From NCBI GenBank assembly GCA_902562205.1, contig CACESO010000001.1, forward strand, positions 1 to 64,000: a DNA stretch of 64,000 nt. The letters run 5' to 3'. The notes below the pieces were generated by a model, which saw nothing but the letters and a program-made list of their open reading frames with translations, was not told the DNA's origin and made no database searches. Shown here piece by piece: positions 1 through 9,505 of the stretch. The translations under genes and the position numbers were made by a program. Each line of letters opens with the position of its first letter. Position 1 is the stretch's first letter. Source of the DNA: an uncultured Pelagibacteraceae bacterium (GTDB taxonomy: Bacteria; Pseudomonadota; Alphaproteobacteria; Pelagibacterales; Pelagibacteraceae).

Positions 1-405
1 ATTAATCAGAAAAAAGTCGAGGAAATCTGTAAAACAATTTTAGATTATGATATTAAAGCCGTAATTGTTTCCAACACCACAGATGGTAATCGCGACAGTT
101 TGAAAAATCACAAGAAATTTCAAAAAGGAGGACTTTCAGGAAAACCTTTGAATGAAATATCTAATAAATTAATAAACAATTTTTATAAAATATTAAATAA
201 TAAGATAGATATAATTGGTGTAGGAGGAGTAGACTCCGGTGAGACAGCTTATCAAAAGTTTATACACGGGGCAAAATTTGTCCAGCTATATACAGGTATG
301 GTTTTTCAAGGCCCAAAAATTGTAAACAAGATTTCACATGAGTTAAATAATATTCTTGAAACCAATAATGTAAAAAGATTAAGTGATATTATTGGAAAAA
401 TTTAA
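1..405 (+). CDS. pyrD: Dihydroorotate dehydrogenase (quinone), C-terminal fragment truncated by window start
   Basis: Frame 1 is open from base 1 (INQKKVEEICKTILDYDIKAVIVSNTTDGNRDSLKN...GGLSGKPL...IIGVGGVDSGETAYQKFIHGAKFVQLYTGMVFQGP), typical class 2 DHODH C-terminus. Confidence 0.93.
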   Translation: MNQKKVEEICKTILDYDIKAVIVSNTTDGNRDSLKNHKKFQKGGLSGKPLNEISNKLINNFYKILNNKIDIIGVGGVDSGETAYQKFIHGAKFVQLYTGMVFQGPKIVNKISHELNNILETNNVKRLSDIIGKI

Positions 406-455
406 AATATCGACTTGACTGACAATTAAACTACATTTATACCATTTTAATTATC

Positions 456-737
456 ATGACAAAAAAATGTGAACTTACCGGTAAAAGACCTTTAAAGGGT
501 CATAAAGTAAGCCATGCAAATAATAAAGTTAAGAGAAGATTTTTGCCCGGTATAAAAAAAGTAAATTTCAAAAGTGATATTTTAAATAAAAGTTTAAGAT
601 TAAACGTCTCAAATTCAGCTATGCGATCTATTGATAAAAAAGGTAGTTTTGATCAATTTATGAGGGAAGTTAAGTCAAAATATCTATCAGATAGACTTAA
701 AAAAGTTAAAAAAATTATTCTGCAAAAATCCGCATAA
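456..737 (+). CDS. rpmB: 50S ribosomal protein L28
   Basis: MTKKCELTGKRPLKGHKVSHANNKVKRRFLPGIKKV matches the L28 N-terminus. Confidence 0.95.
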   Translation: MTKKCELTGKRPLKGHKVSHANNKVKRRFLPGIKKVNFKSDILNKSLRLNVSNSAMRSIDKKGSFDQFMREVKSKYLSDRLKKVKKIILQKSA

Positions 738-1291
738 TGAGTAAAGTTTTTCTAACCCTCTCTTTTTTAATGGGTTTGGTAGTTCTAGCATCAAACTACT
801 TGGTTCAATTTCCAATAAAATATTACGGTTTGGATCAATTGCTAACTTATGGCGCTTTTAGTTACCCTATAGCCTTTTTAATTACAGATTTAGCAAACAG
901 ATCATATGGAAAAAATGCAGCAAGAAAAATTGTATATTTTGGATTTGTAATTGGTATCAGTTTCACGTTATTTTTCTCAACTAATTTTGATGATTTAATA
1001 TCAGTTAGAATTGCAATTGGATCAGGATCAGCCTTTTTAGTTGCTCAACTTTTGGATGTTCAAGTGTTTGATAAGTTAAGAAAAAAAAGATGGTTTATTG
1101 CTCCATTAACTTCATCTCTTATCGGATCCACAATTGATACCTTCTTATTCTTTTCAATTTCTTTTTATGCAACTGGTGTTCCTTGGGTTACTTTATCTTT
1201 AGGTGATCTAGCAGTTAAAATATTTGTTGCATTAGCAATGCTAATACCTTTTAGGTTATTATTAGGCACTTTGAAGCCAGTTCAAAGTTAA
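737..1291 (+). CDS. Queuosine precursor transporter / VUT family (YhhQ-like) membrane protein
   Basis: Multi-TM protein with FLITDLANRSYGKNAARKIVYFGF, a YhhQ/VUT-type motif; overlaps the rpmB stop. Confidence 0.8.
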   Translation: MSKVFLTLSFLMGLVVLASNYLVQFPIKYYGLDQLLTYGAFSYPIAFLITDLANRSYGKNAARKIVYFGFVIGISFTLFFSTNFDDLISVRIAIGSGSAFLVAQLLDVQVFDKLRKKRWFIAPLTSSLIGSTIDTFLFFSISFYATGVPWVTLSLGDLAVKIFVALAMLIPFRLLLGTLKPVQS

Positions 1292-2163
1292 TACAAAAAT
1301 TTATAAGATAAAATTTTATAGACCAATTTAGCTGCAAGAAAATTATATGAATTAAAACCTTTAATAGGTGAAAGTTCATTTAAGTCTGCACCAACAATAT
1401 TTGAATTTTTCGCAGCGATTTTTAGAATATTCAAAGTTTCATCCCAAAACAACCCACCAGGCTCAGGTGTACCAGTTGCCGGCATAATACCTGAGTCTAA
1501 TCCATCAACATCAAAAGTAATATAAACATTTTTATTTTTTATCAATCTTTTAAATTCATTTAAGTTCCATTTATTTTTGTCTTTAGCCCAAAATATTTTT
1601 ATTCTTTTTGAATTTTTCCTTAAAAATGGAATTTCTTCTTTAGATATGTTTCTTATACCAAACGAAATAACAGAAACATTTGGATAATCTAAACATCTTC
1701 GAATTGCAGAGGCGTGTGAAAATTTTTCTCCATTGTAACTATCTCTTAAATCTGCATGAGCGTCAAAATGTAAAAGATAAATATTCTTAAATTTTTTAGT
1801 GAAAGGTGCAATGCATCCTGGAGTAATCGAATGCTCTCCTCCCAAAGTCATGGGAAAAAGTTTTTTTTCCAAAATCCCTCGATTAATTTTTGACATCACG
1901 CTAAGTGCTTTTTTAACGTTTTTTTCTATTTTAAAAGGTTTTAAAGTTTTAATTCCAATTTTTTTGAAAGGTTCACAATTTAGCTCTTCATCATAGAGCT
2001 CAACTTGATGAGAGGCTTTAATAATTTCTTTTGGCCCATTTCTGGTACCTCCACCATAGCTCACAGTTTTTTCTAGACCAAATGGAATAACGACTACTTT
2101 TTCTTTAAAACTAAATTTATTATCGATACCTAAGAAACCATTTTTATTTGAAAGATATTTCAC
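1288..2163 (-). CDS. speB: Agmatinase / ureohydrolase (arginase family)
   Basis: Metal-binding motifs LGGEHSITPG, LLHFDAHADLRD, ITFDVDGLDSGIMPATGTPEPGG. Confidence 0.88.
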   Translation of the reverse strand: MKYLSNKNGFLGIDNKFSFKEKVVVIPFGLEKTVSYGGGTRNGPKEIIKASHQVELYDEELNCEPFKKIGIKTLKPFKIEKNVKKALSVMSKINRGILEKKLFPMTLGGEHSITPGCIAPFTKKFKNIYLLHFDAHADLRDSYNGEKFSHASAIRRCLDYPNVSVISFGIRNISKEEIPFLRKNSKRIKIFWAKDKNKWNLNEFKRLIKNKNVYITFDVDGLDSGIMPATGTPEPGGLFWDETLNILKIAAKNSNIVGADLNELSPIKGFNSYNFLAAKLVYKILSYKFLY

Positions 2164-2180
2164 TTTAGGATCCTATTTTA

Positions 2181-3224
2181 TCAAGAGAATATTTTAGAAA
2201 AATTTTTTCTCTCTCTCTTTTTCCACTCACCTTTATGATAAGCATCACTAGCAATTAAAGGCAGTACACTAGTTGCTTCAGCAAAAACCATCTGTTCTTT
2301 TGTTATATCTACTTTTCCCCAAGAACTAGCCTCTTTAAGAGTAGAACTACTACATGCCCCGTCTCTTGAGTCTGCGACAGTTATTTGAATTGCATATTTA
2401 TGCATATCCACTTCTTTACCTAATAATTCAGCACAAATAACTGTGTCTTGAATAAAATTTTTTGGAACACCTCCACCTATCATAAATAGACCGGAATTTT
2501 TTGATTTAATTTTAATTTCTGTTAATTCCCTAAATTCTCTAACTGAGTCTATGGTTATATGTTTTTTTGGATTTTTTTCTTGATGCATAACTAATCCAAA
2601 TCCAGCACTAGAGTCAGTAAAAGCAGGGCAAAAAATAGGAACATTATTATCAAAAGCAGTTTCTATTAAGGAACCTTTTTTTTTTGAATTATCTTTTAAA
2701 TATTTTCCCATCTCATATATAAATTCTCTAGAAGTGTATGTCTTTGGGGGTAATTTGTCAGCTATTTCGCATATAATTTTATCGCACATTTGTAATTCAT
2801 CTTCATCAATATAAGTGTCGTAAATCCTATCAATATAATTTTTTCTAAGTTCACTATCATCTTGAAATTGTGAACCTTGATAATGTTTAAAACCCAAACC
2901 CTCAAAAAAATCCATATCAACAATTGAAGCACCAGTAGCAACGATAGCATCCACCATGTTATATTTGACCATATCTTTATAAATATTCATGCATCCTGCC
3001 GCAGATGTTGATCCTGCAAGTGTTAAAAAAATTGTGCAGTTTTTATCCTTTAACATTTCATTAAAAATACTTGCGGCGTTTCCTGTTTCTCTCGAGACAA
3101 AAGACATCTTTTGCATCGATGATATGATATCTCGAGAGTCAAAAGAAGTTATGTCAATGTGTTCTACAGGTTTATTGAGAAAATTTTTTTTTGTATTGTG
3201 GCCTAAATTTTTCTTTTCTGACAT
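2181..3224 (-). CDS. Deoxyhypusine synthase-like protein (probable bacterial homospermidine synthase)
   Basis: LAGSTSAAGCMNIYKDMVKYNMVDAIVATGASIVDMDFFE fold and EASSWGKVD active-site Lys motif of the DHS family; sits beside ODC. Confidence 0.85.
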   Translation of the reverse strand: MSEKKNLGHNTKKNFLNKPVEHIDITSFDSRDIISSMQKMSFVSRETGNAASIFNEMLKDKNCTIFLTLAGSTSAAGCMNIYKDMVKYNMVDAIVATGASIVDMDFFEGLGFKHYQGSQFQDDSELRKNYIDRIYDTYIDEDELQMCDKIICEIADKLPPKTYTSREFIYEMGKYLKDNSKKKGSLIETAFDNNVPIFCPAFTDSSAGFGLVMHQEKNPKKHITIDSVREFRELTEIKIKSKNSGLFMIGGGVPKNFIQDTVICAELLGKEVDMHKYAIQITVADSRDGACSSSTLKEASSWGKVDITKEQMVFAEATSVLPLIASDAYHKGEWKKRERKNFSKIFS

Positions 3225-4403
3225 TTATGCGACTAGAGATCCTTTATTTTTATCTCTATCGTACATAGTCATTATTGGTTCATCTTCAACTTCATAAATC
3301 TCGTTAGAATAAAAGCCGTTAAATTGAGTTCTAAAAGTTAATCCATACGCTCCTAGTTGACCAAGTTCTATATAATCATTCTCTTTTACATTGTTAGGTA
3401 AAATAAAGGGTCCTTTCATATAATCAAGGCTATCACAAGTTGGCCCATAAAAATCAAAAGCAGTCATTTTTTTTGAAATCATTCTTCCATTTGTAATAAT
3501 CCTTGAGGGGTAAACTATATTTGGAACTCCACCATCAAATAAAGTTCCATAAGTTCCATCATTTATGTAAAGCTTTTGTTTTTTTCTTAAATTCACTTTT
3601 ACTATCGTTGATCCTGACTCTGCAACCAACGCTCTTCCTGGCTCACAAATTATTTCAGGCATTTTATTTAACTTCAATTTTTGAAGAGCTGTTTTAATCT
3701 CATTAAAGTAACTATCCAAAGATTGCGGAATTAGATCTGGATATATAGTTGGAAATCCTCCTCCAATATTTATTACATCTGGAATAATTTTTGTTTTTTT
3801 AATTATATTTCCAATTTCAGAAATACCCTTAGCATATGAAATAGGATGCATACACTGCGAACCAACGTGAAAACTTAAACCAATTTTTTTTGCATATTGT
3901 TTAGTTAATCTTAATAACCCGATTGCTTCAGAGCTTAATGCACCAAATTTTTTTGATAAATCAATCTCGGCGTGTTCATTGGAAACAGCCACTCTTACAT
4001 ACAACTCAAGATCCTTAGCTTGTTCTGTAGATTCAATAATTTTGATTAATTCCTCTTTTGTATCTAATGAAAAACTTTTAACATTATATTTAAAATACGC
4101 ATCCCTTATACTTTCTCTACTTTTTACAGTATGCATATAAGAACATTCTAAATCTTTGTTGATCTTTTTAATCATCTCTATCTCATTTATTGAAGCCACA
4201 TCAAAATTCTTAATTCCAGATTCTATTAGAGTTTTGACTACAAAAGGATGTGGATTAGTTTTAACGGCATATAGGATTTTGCCCGGGAAATTTTGTAAAA
4301 AAACTTTGGTAGCTTTTTTTATCGAGTTCTTTCTGATGCAGTAAACTGGATCAGAAGGTTTGATTACATTAATAAGTTCATCAACCGTTTTAAATTTTTT
4401 CAT
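3225..4403 (-). CDS. Ornithine decarboxylase, PLP fold type III (alanine racemase fold)
   Basis: YAVKTNPHPFV (PLP Lys), SFHVGSQC, INIGGGFP, ICEPGRALVAESG, GPTCDSLD (catalytic Cys motif). Confidence 0.88.
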   Translation of the reverse strand: MKKFKTVDELINVIKPSDPVYCIRKNSIKKATKVFLQNFPGKILYAVKTNPHPFVVKTLIESGIKNFDVASINEIEMIKKINKDLECSYMHTVKSRESIRDAYFKYNVKSFSLDTKEELIKIIESTEQAKDLELYVRVAVSNEHAEIDLSKKFGALSSEAIGLLRLTKQYAKKIGLSFHVGSQCMHPISYAKGISEIGNIIKKTKIIPDVINIGGGFPTIYPDLIPQSLDSYFNEIKTALQKLKLNKMPEIICEPGRALVAESGSTIVKVNLRKKQKLYINDGTYGTLFDGGVPNIVYPSRIITNGRMISKKMTAFDFYGPTCDSLDYMKGPFILPNNVKENDYIELGQLGAYGLTFRTQFNGFYSNEIYEVEDEPIMTMYDRDKNKGSLVA

Positions 4404-4442
4404 TTTTTTAGCTCCGTAAAAAAAAATTTAACAAAAAAAATC

Positions 4443-4459
4443 TGCATAACAGCTATGCA
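4443..4459 (-). promoter_or_regulatory. Leader hairpin followed by U-tract upstream of ornithine decarboxylase (attenuator-like)
   Basis: TGCATA-GCTGT-TATGCA on the minus strand, followed by GATTTTTTTT; about 40 nt upstream of the ODC start. Confidence 0.4.
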
Positions 4460-4479
4460 AATTTCATTAAATTGAGCAT
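4453..4479 (-). other. Possible 8-codon upstream ORF (MLNLMKFA*) in ODC leader
   Basis: Minus strand ATG CTC AAT TTA ATG AAA TTT GCA TAG; the stop lies within the leader hairpin. Confidence 0.25.
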
Positions 4480-4577
4480 TTAAGGGTTTTTTTACCTAGT
4501 GTAAAGAAAATAATTGATAAAAGTTGATGTCCACCAAGCCTCTTGAAATTTTTAAAATAAGCTCCATATAGATCTTA

Positions 4578-5138
4578 ATGAACGTCCAAAACGTAAAAAA
4601 TATAAGCCAATTTGAGGATAAATCTCTTCTAATTGTGGATGACGATAATCCTTTCAGAGAGCGCTTAGCTAGAGCTATGGAAAAGAAGGGATTTAAAGTT
4701 TCACAAGCTGAAGGTGTAAAAAAAGGAATTGAATCTGTCAAAACAAATAAACCCGCATTCGCTGTAGTGGACTTAAGGCTTGGTGACGGTAACGGATTGG
4801 AAGTCGTAAAAGAAATTCAAAATTCTAATACAGATAGTAGAATTGTGATGTTAACAGGTTATGGAAATATTCCTACTGCTGTTGCAGCGATCAAACAAGG
4901 TGCAATTGACTATCTTGCTAAACCAGCTGATGCTGATGACGTTGAAAAAGCACTTTTAGCGGATCCAAAAAGAAAAGCTGAACCACCCGATAACCCTATG
5001 TCTGCAGATAGAGTTAAATGGGAACATATACATAGAGTTTTTGAATTATGTAACAGAAATGTTTCTGAAACAGCTAGAAGATTGAAAATGCATCGAAGAA
5101 CGTTACAGAGAATTTTATCAAAAAGATCGCCTAGATAA
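4578..5138 (+). CDS. regA: RegA/ActR/PrrA-type two-component response regulator
   Basis: Receiver domain (SLLIVDDDNPFRERLARAMEKKGF, VVDLRLGDGNGLEVV, MLTGYGNIPTAVAAIKQGA) plus Fis-type HTH (HRVFELCNRNVSETARRLKMHRRTLQRIL). Confidence 0.9.
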   Translation: MNVQNVKNISQFEDKSLLIVDDDNPFRERLARAMEKKGFKVSQAEGVKKGIESVKTNKPAFAVVDLRLGDGNGLEVVKEIQNSNTDSRIVMLTGYGNIPTAVAAIKQGAIDYLAKPADADDVEKALLADPKRKAEPPDNPMSADRVKWEHIHRVFELCNRNVSETARRLKMHRRTLQRILSKRSPR

Positions 5139-5682
5139 ACTTTTTAATAAAATCAATTCTTGAAGATATTATAACTAAAAGAAATATTTTAAACAATTCT
5201 GCTAGTAAGAAAGGTTTTGCTCCTAATTCAAAAATTGGTTTTTCCCAACCAATTAAAATTCCTAACCAAATAAGTCCTAATACATAAATTGGCAAAACTG
5301 AGAAAAAAATCTTAATAAAATTTGAAAGATAGTTTTTATTAAAATTAAATTTTCCAGCCACATAAACCGCTATTAAAAACCCCAAAAGGTATCCCATCGT
5401 TGGACCTGTAAAATAAATCATTCCAACACCTTTTTCTGGAGAATTAGAAAAAACTGGTATTCCAACAATGCCTTCAATTAAATAAAGCGTAACTGTAGCC
5501 AAACCCAATTTATAACCGAAACACATTCCTAAAAATATTACGACGAATGTCTGCATTGTCATTGGAACTGGGTAAAACGGTATCTTTAATTTTGCTGAAA
5601 TCGTCAACAAAATTGTTCCTAAAAAAACAATAATAGTGTTTTTAATTACTTTATTATTTTGAATTATCTTAACGGTTTCCAT
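5131..5682 (-). CDS. bioY: BioY family biotin transporter
   Basis: KLKIPFYPVPMTMQTFVVIFLGMCFGYKLGLATVTLYLIEGIVGIPVFS is a BioY signature. Confidence 0.9.
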   Translation of the reverse strand: METVKIIQNNKVIKNTIIVFLGTILLTISAKLKIPFYPVPMTMQTFVVIFLGMCFGYKLGLATVTLYLIEGIVGIPVFSNSPEKGVGMIYFTGPTMGYLLGFLIAVYVAGKFNFNKNYLSNFIKIFFSVLPIYVLGLIWLGILIGWEKPIFELGAKPFLLAELFKIFLLVIISSRIDFIKKFI

Positions 5683-5714
5683 TTTCTGATAATATATTAA
5701 TTTTAGTTTTTAAT

Positions 5715-6632
5715 CTAGTTATTTGTTAAATTCACAAAAACGTCCTCTAAATCTGGGTCTTCAGATTTGATATCTTTAATCACTATTTCTTGATTTTCTA
5801 ATAACTTAATTATTTTTTGTATATTAAATTCCTGTTTATTATATTCTATCTTAAATTCGGAATCTGTGTTGGTTAAAATATTAAAGTCTTTATTGTTCAT
5901 ATCATTCAAAACTATTCTTTTATTAATTTCAAATTTAAGAGTTTTTGTTTGAATCTTATTTAACATATTTTCGGTTGTGTCTAATGCTATAAGATTACCT
6001 TTATGAATTATGCCGACTCTGTCGCACAATTCTTCAGCCTCTTGGAGATAGTGTGTAGTTAGAATAATTGTTACTCCAAGTTTTCTAAGGGATCTAATAT
6101 TTTCCCACAAATTTTTTCTTAGATCAACATCAACACCTGCAGTTGGCTCGTCTAGTATAATTATAGGTGGTTTATGAACTAAAGCTTTTGCTATCAATAG
6201 TCTTCTTTTCATACCCCCCGATAAATTTCTTGTATAACTATTTGATTTATCTTTTAAAGCGACTAGATCAAGCACGGTATCTGTTATCCTATCTTTTTTT
6301 TTAACACCAAACAAACCAGCTTGGAGATCCAATAGTTTTTTTGGAGTAAAGAAAGGATCAACGTTAATTTCTTGAGGAACAATTCCTAGCGAAACTCTAA
6401 CTTGGCGTGGATTTTTATCTAAATTAAACCCCCAAACAACTACTTCACCTGAAGTTTTATCTGTAACACCTGCAAGAATATTTATAAAAGTACTTTTTCC
6501 AGCTCCATTTGGACCAAGAAGTCCCAAAATTTCTCCCTCTTTCACCTCCAAGTTTAAATCTTTAAGTGCATGGATATTCTTTCGATAAATTTTATTTAAT
6601 TTTTTAACAGAAAGTACGTTTTTTTTACTCAT
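5715..6632 (-). CDS. ABC transporter ATP-binding protein (ABC-2/DrrA type)
   Basis: Walker A GPNGAGKST, signature LSGGMKRRLLIAKAL, Walker B IIILDEPTAGVD, TTHYLQEAEEL. Confidence 0.9.
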   Translation of the reverse strand: MSKKNVLSVKKLNKIYRKNIHALKDLNLEVKEGEILGLLGPNGAGKSTFINILAGVTDKTSGEVVVWGFNLDKNPRQVRVSLGIVPQEINVDPFFTPKKLLDLQAGLFGVKKKDRITDTVLDLVALKDKSNSYTRNLSGGMKRRLLIAKALVHKPPIIILDEPTAGVDVDLRKNLWENIRSLRKLGVTIILTTHYLQEAEELCDRVGIIHKGNLIALDTTENMLNKIQTKTLKFEINKRIVLNDMNNKDFNILTNTDSEFKIEYNKQEFNIQKIIKLLENQEIVIKDIKSEDPDLEDVFVNLTNN

Positions 6633-6682
6633 TTAGATTTATAGGCTTATAACATTAAGGTAAATTAATAGTAATTTAATAA

Positions 6683-9454
6683 ATGGCTGAATTAAATAAA
6701 AAAAAACATTTTTATCTTATTGATGGCTCTGGGTATATTTTTCGAGCATATTATGCTCTTCCTCCTTTATCCAGAAAGTCAGATGGGTTACCAACAGGTG
6801 CTGTCGCAGGATTTTGCAATATGCTTTTTAAGTTGTTAGAGGATGCAAAATCAAGAGAAAACAAAGAGAAACCAACTCACTTCGCGGTTATTTTTGATTC
6901 TGCAAGAAAAAACTTCAGGAATGATATTTATGAAGACTATAAAGCGAACAGATCAGACGCCCCTGATGATTTGATCCCTCAGTTTGAGTACATTCGAAAA
7001 TCTGTAGAGGCTTTTAATATTCCAGCTGTTGAAATGATTAACTATGAGGCCGACGATTTGATTGCAACTTATTCAAAAAAAATTACTAAACTTGGGTCTG
7101 ATGTAACCATTGTTTCATCTGATAAAGATTTAATGCAACTTCATGATAAAAAAGTAAGAATTTACGATCCTATGAAAAATAAATTTATCAAGAAAGAGGA
7201 TATAATTGCTAAATTTGGAGTAACTTCAGATAAGGTTATTGATGTTCAATCTTTAGCCGGTGACTCAAGTGATAACGTGCCAGGTGTTCCTGGTATCGGA
7301 GTAAAAACAGCAGCAGAATTAATAAATAAATTTGGAAGTTTAGAGGAACTTCTCAAAAATGCAGAAACAATAAAGCAAAATAAAAGACGAGAAACAATTA
7401 TTGAAAATAAAGATAAAGCTTTAATAAGTAAAAAACTAGTAACTTTAAAAAATGATGTACCTGTCGAAAATAAATTAGATGATTTTTTATTGAAGGAAAT
7501 TGACAAAAAAAAACTTTTCAATTTTTTAAGAGATATGGAATTTAATAGACTGCTAAGCTCAGCGATTTCAACATATGGAGAAATAGATTTTGAAAACGAA
7601 AATAAAGAACAAGTGCAAAAGACAAAAGATAATCTCTCAAAATCAAAATATAATTTGATAAAGAGCGAGGACGAATTTAAAAAATTAATACACAAAATAG
7701 AGGAAGTCGGAGAACTTGCTATTGACACAGAAACAAACTCTCTTAACCCGCATCTTGCCAAATTGGTTGGAATATCTATATCTTTTAAAATAGGTGAAGC
7801 TTATTATGTTCCTTTAAATCATTCTAATGGGAAAAATTTGGATGAAAAAATTATACTTAAAATTTTAAAGCCATTATTAGAAGATAAAACCATTAAAAAA
7901 ATCGGTCAAAATATAAAATTTGATTACATAATTTTTTATCATAGAGGTATAGAAATGAAATTTTTGGAAGACACAATGTTGATGTCTTACGTTCTAGATG
8001 CTGGAAAAAATAAACACAATATGGATGAATTATCAAAAATACATTTAGATCATCAAACAATATCTTATAAAGATTTAGTTGGAACTGGAAAAAAACAAAT
8101 TACCTTTGATGATGTGGATATTGATCTAGCAAAAGATTATGCAGCTGAAGATGCTGATGTTACTTATAGGTTATACAAAAAATTTTTGAAAGATATCAAA
8201 GAGGAGAAATTAGTAAATATTTACGAGTCTTTTGAAAAACCAATGATTGAAATTTTGGCTAAAATGGAAATTAGTGGAATAAAATTGGATAAAGATTTCT
8301 TATTAAAACTTTCAAAAAAATTTGAAAAAAAAATAGCTGAATTAGAAAAAGACATTTTCAAAATATCTAAAAAGAAATTTAAAATTGGTTCAACAAAACA
8401 GCTTGGCGAAATAATGTACAATGATTTAAAAATTTCAACATTGAAAAAAACAAAAAAAGGAAGCTTTGCCACGAGTGCCAGTGTTTTGGAAGATCTGGCA
8501 TTTAAAGGGCATGAATTGCCCAAGTTAGTCTTAGAGTGGAGGCAAATTTCAAAGCTCCAAAATACATATTCAGACTCACTTCCAGAATTTATCAATCCTG
8601 TTTCAAAAAGAGTTCATACATCTTTTTTGCTGGCAGCTACAACAACCGGAAGGTTAGCATCAAGTGATCCGAATTTACAAAATATTCCAATTAAGTCTGA
8701 AGATGGAAAAGAAATAAGAAAAGCCTTTATTTCAGAAAGAGGAAATTTACTTTTATCTGCTGATTATAATCAAATTGAAATGAGAATACTTTCTGATTTA
8801 GCAGATGTGAAAGAATTAAAAAAAGCATTTAATAATAATGAAGATATTCATTCTTTAACAGCCAGTCAAATATTTAACGTAGAAATTAATAAAGTCACTA
8901 AAGAGATGAGGAGAAAAGCAAAGGCAATTAATTTTGGTATTATCTATGGTATTTCACAGTATGGACTAGCTAAACAAATTTCTGTTTCAACAGCTGATGC
9001 TGAAATTTTTCTAAAGGCGTATTTTAAAAAATTCCCTGAGATAAAAGACTACATGTCAACCACAATAAAACATTGTAGAAGGAGTGGATTTGTTAACAAT
9101 ATTTTTGGCAGAAAAACACACATTATAGGTATCAATGATAAGAATTTTAACATTAGAAACTTTCAAGAAAGGGCAGCGATTAATGCACCAATACAAGGGT
9201 CAGCATCGGAATTAATGCGAATAGCGATGATAAGAATTTTTAATAAACTTAATGATGATACAAAATTTAAAACAAAATTATTATTGCAAATTCACGATGA
9301 ACTAATATTTGAAATACCAAATAACGAACTAGATAGAATCAAAAAACTAATTAAAACAGAAATGACTAGTGTTAAATCAAGTGATCATCACACTTTCTCT
9401 ATACCTATTCTAGTAGATGTAAATATTGGGGATAATTGGGGCATGTTGCATTAA
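6683..9454 (+). CDS. polA: DNA polymerase I
   Basis: 5'-3' exonuclease (YIFRAYYALPP), 3'-5' exonuclease (AIDTETNSLNP), polymerase (SADYNQIEMRILS, KAINFGIIYGIS, LQIHDELIFE). Confidence 0.97.
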   Translation: MAELNKKKHFYLIDGSGYIFRAYYALPPLSRKSDGLPTGAVAGFCNMLFKLLEDAKSRENKEKPTHFAVIFDSARKNFRNDIYEDYKANRSDAPDDLIPQFEYIRKSVEAFNIPAVEMINYEADDLIATYSKKITKLGSDVTIVSSDKDLMQLHDKKVRIYDPMKNKFIKKEDIIAKFGVTSDKVIDVQSLAGDSSDNVPGVPGIGVKTAAELINKFGSLEELLKNAETIKQNKRRETIIENKDKALISKKLVTLKNDVPVENKLDDFLLKEIDKKKLFNFLRDMEFNRLLSSAISTYGEIDFENENKEQVQKTKDNLSKSKYNLIKSEDEFKKLIHKIEEVGELAIDTETNSLNPHLAKLVGISISFKIGEAYYVPLNHSNGKNLDEKIILKILKPLLEDKTIKKIGQNIKFDYIIFYHRGIEMKFLEDTMLMSYVLDAGKNKHNMDELSKIHLDHQTISYKDLVGTGKKQITFDDVDIDLAKDYAAEDADVTYRLYKKFLKDIKEEKLVNIYESFEKPMIEILAKMEISGIKLDKDFLLKLSKKFEKKIAELEKDIFKISKKKFKIGSTKQLGEIMYNDLKISTLKKTKKGSFATSASVLEDLAFKGHELPKLVLEWRQISKLQNTYSDSLPEFINPVSKRVHTSFLLAATTTGRLASSDPNLQNIPIKSEDGKEIRKAFISERGNLLLSADYNQIEMRILSDLADVKELKKAFNNNEDIHSLTASQIFNVEINKVTKEMRRKAKAINFGIIYGISQYGLAKQISVSTADAEIFLKAYFKKFPEIKDYMSTTIKHCRRSGFVNNIFGRKTHIIGINDKNFNIRNFQERAAINAPIQGSASELMRIAMIRIFNKLNDDTKFKTKLLLQIHDELIFEIPNNELDRIKKLIKTEMTSVKSSDHHTFSIPILVDVNIGDNWGMLH

Positions 9455-9469
9455 ATATTAGTGTATTGT

Positions 9470-9495
9470 CTAAATTGGGACAATTTAGTATTTTT
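9470..9495 (+). terminator. Probable intrinsic terminator after polA
   Basis: CTAAATTG-GGA-CAATTTAG hairpin followed by TATTTTT. Confidence 0.55.
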
Positions 9496-9505
9496 ATACT
9501 AGGCT

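Noticed and set aside
2989-3297. 102-aa plus-strand ORF across the DHS-like/ODC junction
   Set aside because: Antisense to two strongly supported genes; no domain signal.
7246-7761. 171-aa minus-strand ORF inside polA
   Set aside because: Antisense to a well-conserved polA coding frame; Ser/Phe/Leu-rich composition is typical of the complement of a Lys/Glu-rich AT-rich gene.
8221-8595. 124-aa minus-strand ORF inside polA
   Set aside because: Same antisense artefact; no recognisable domain.
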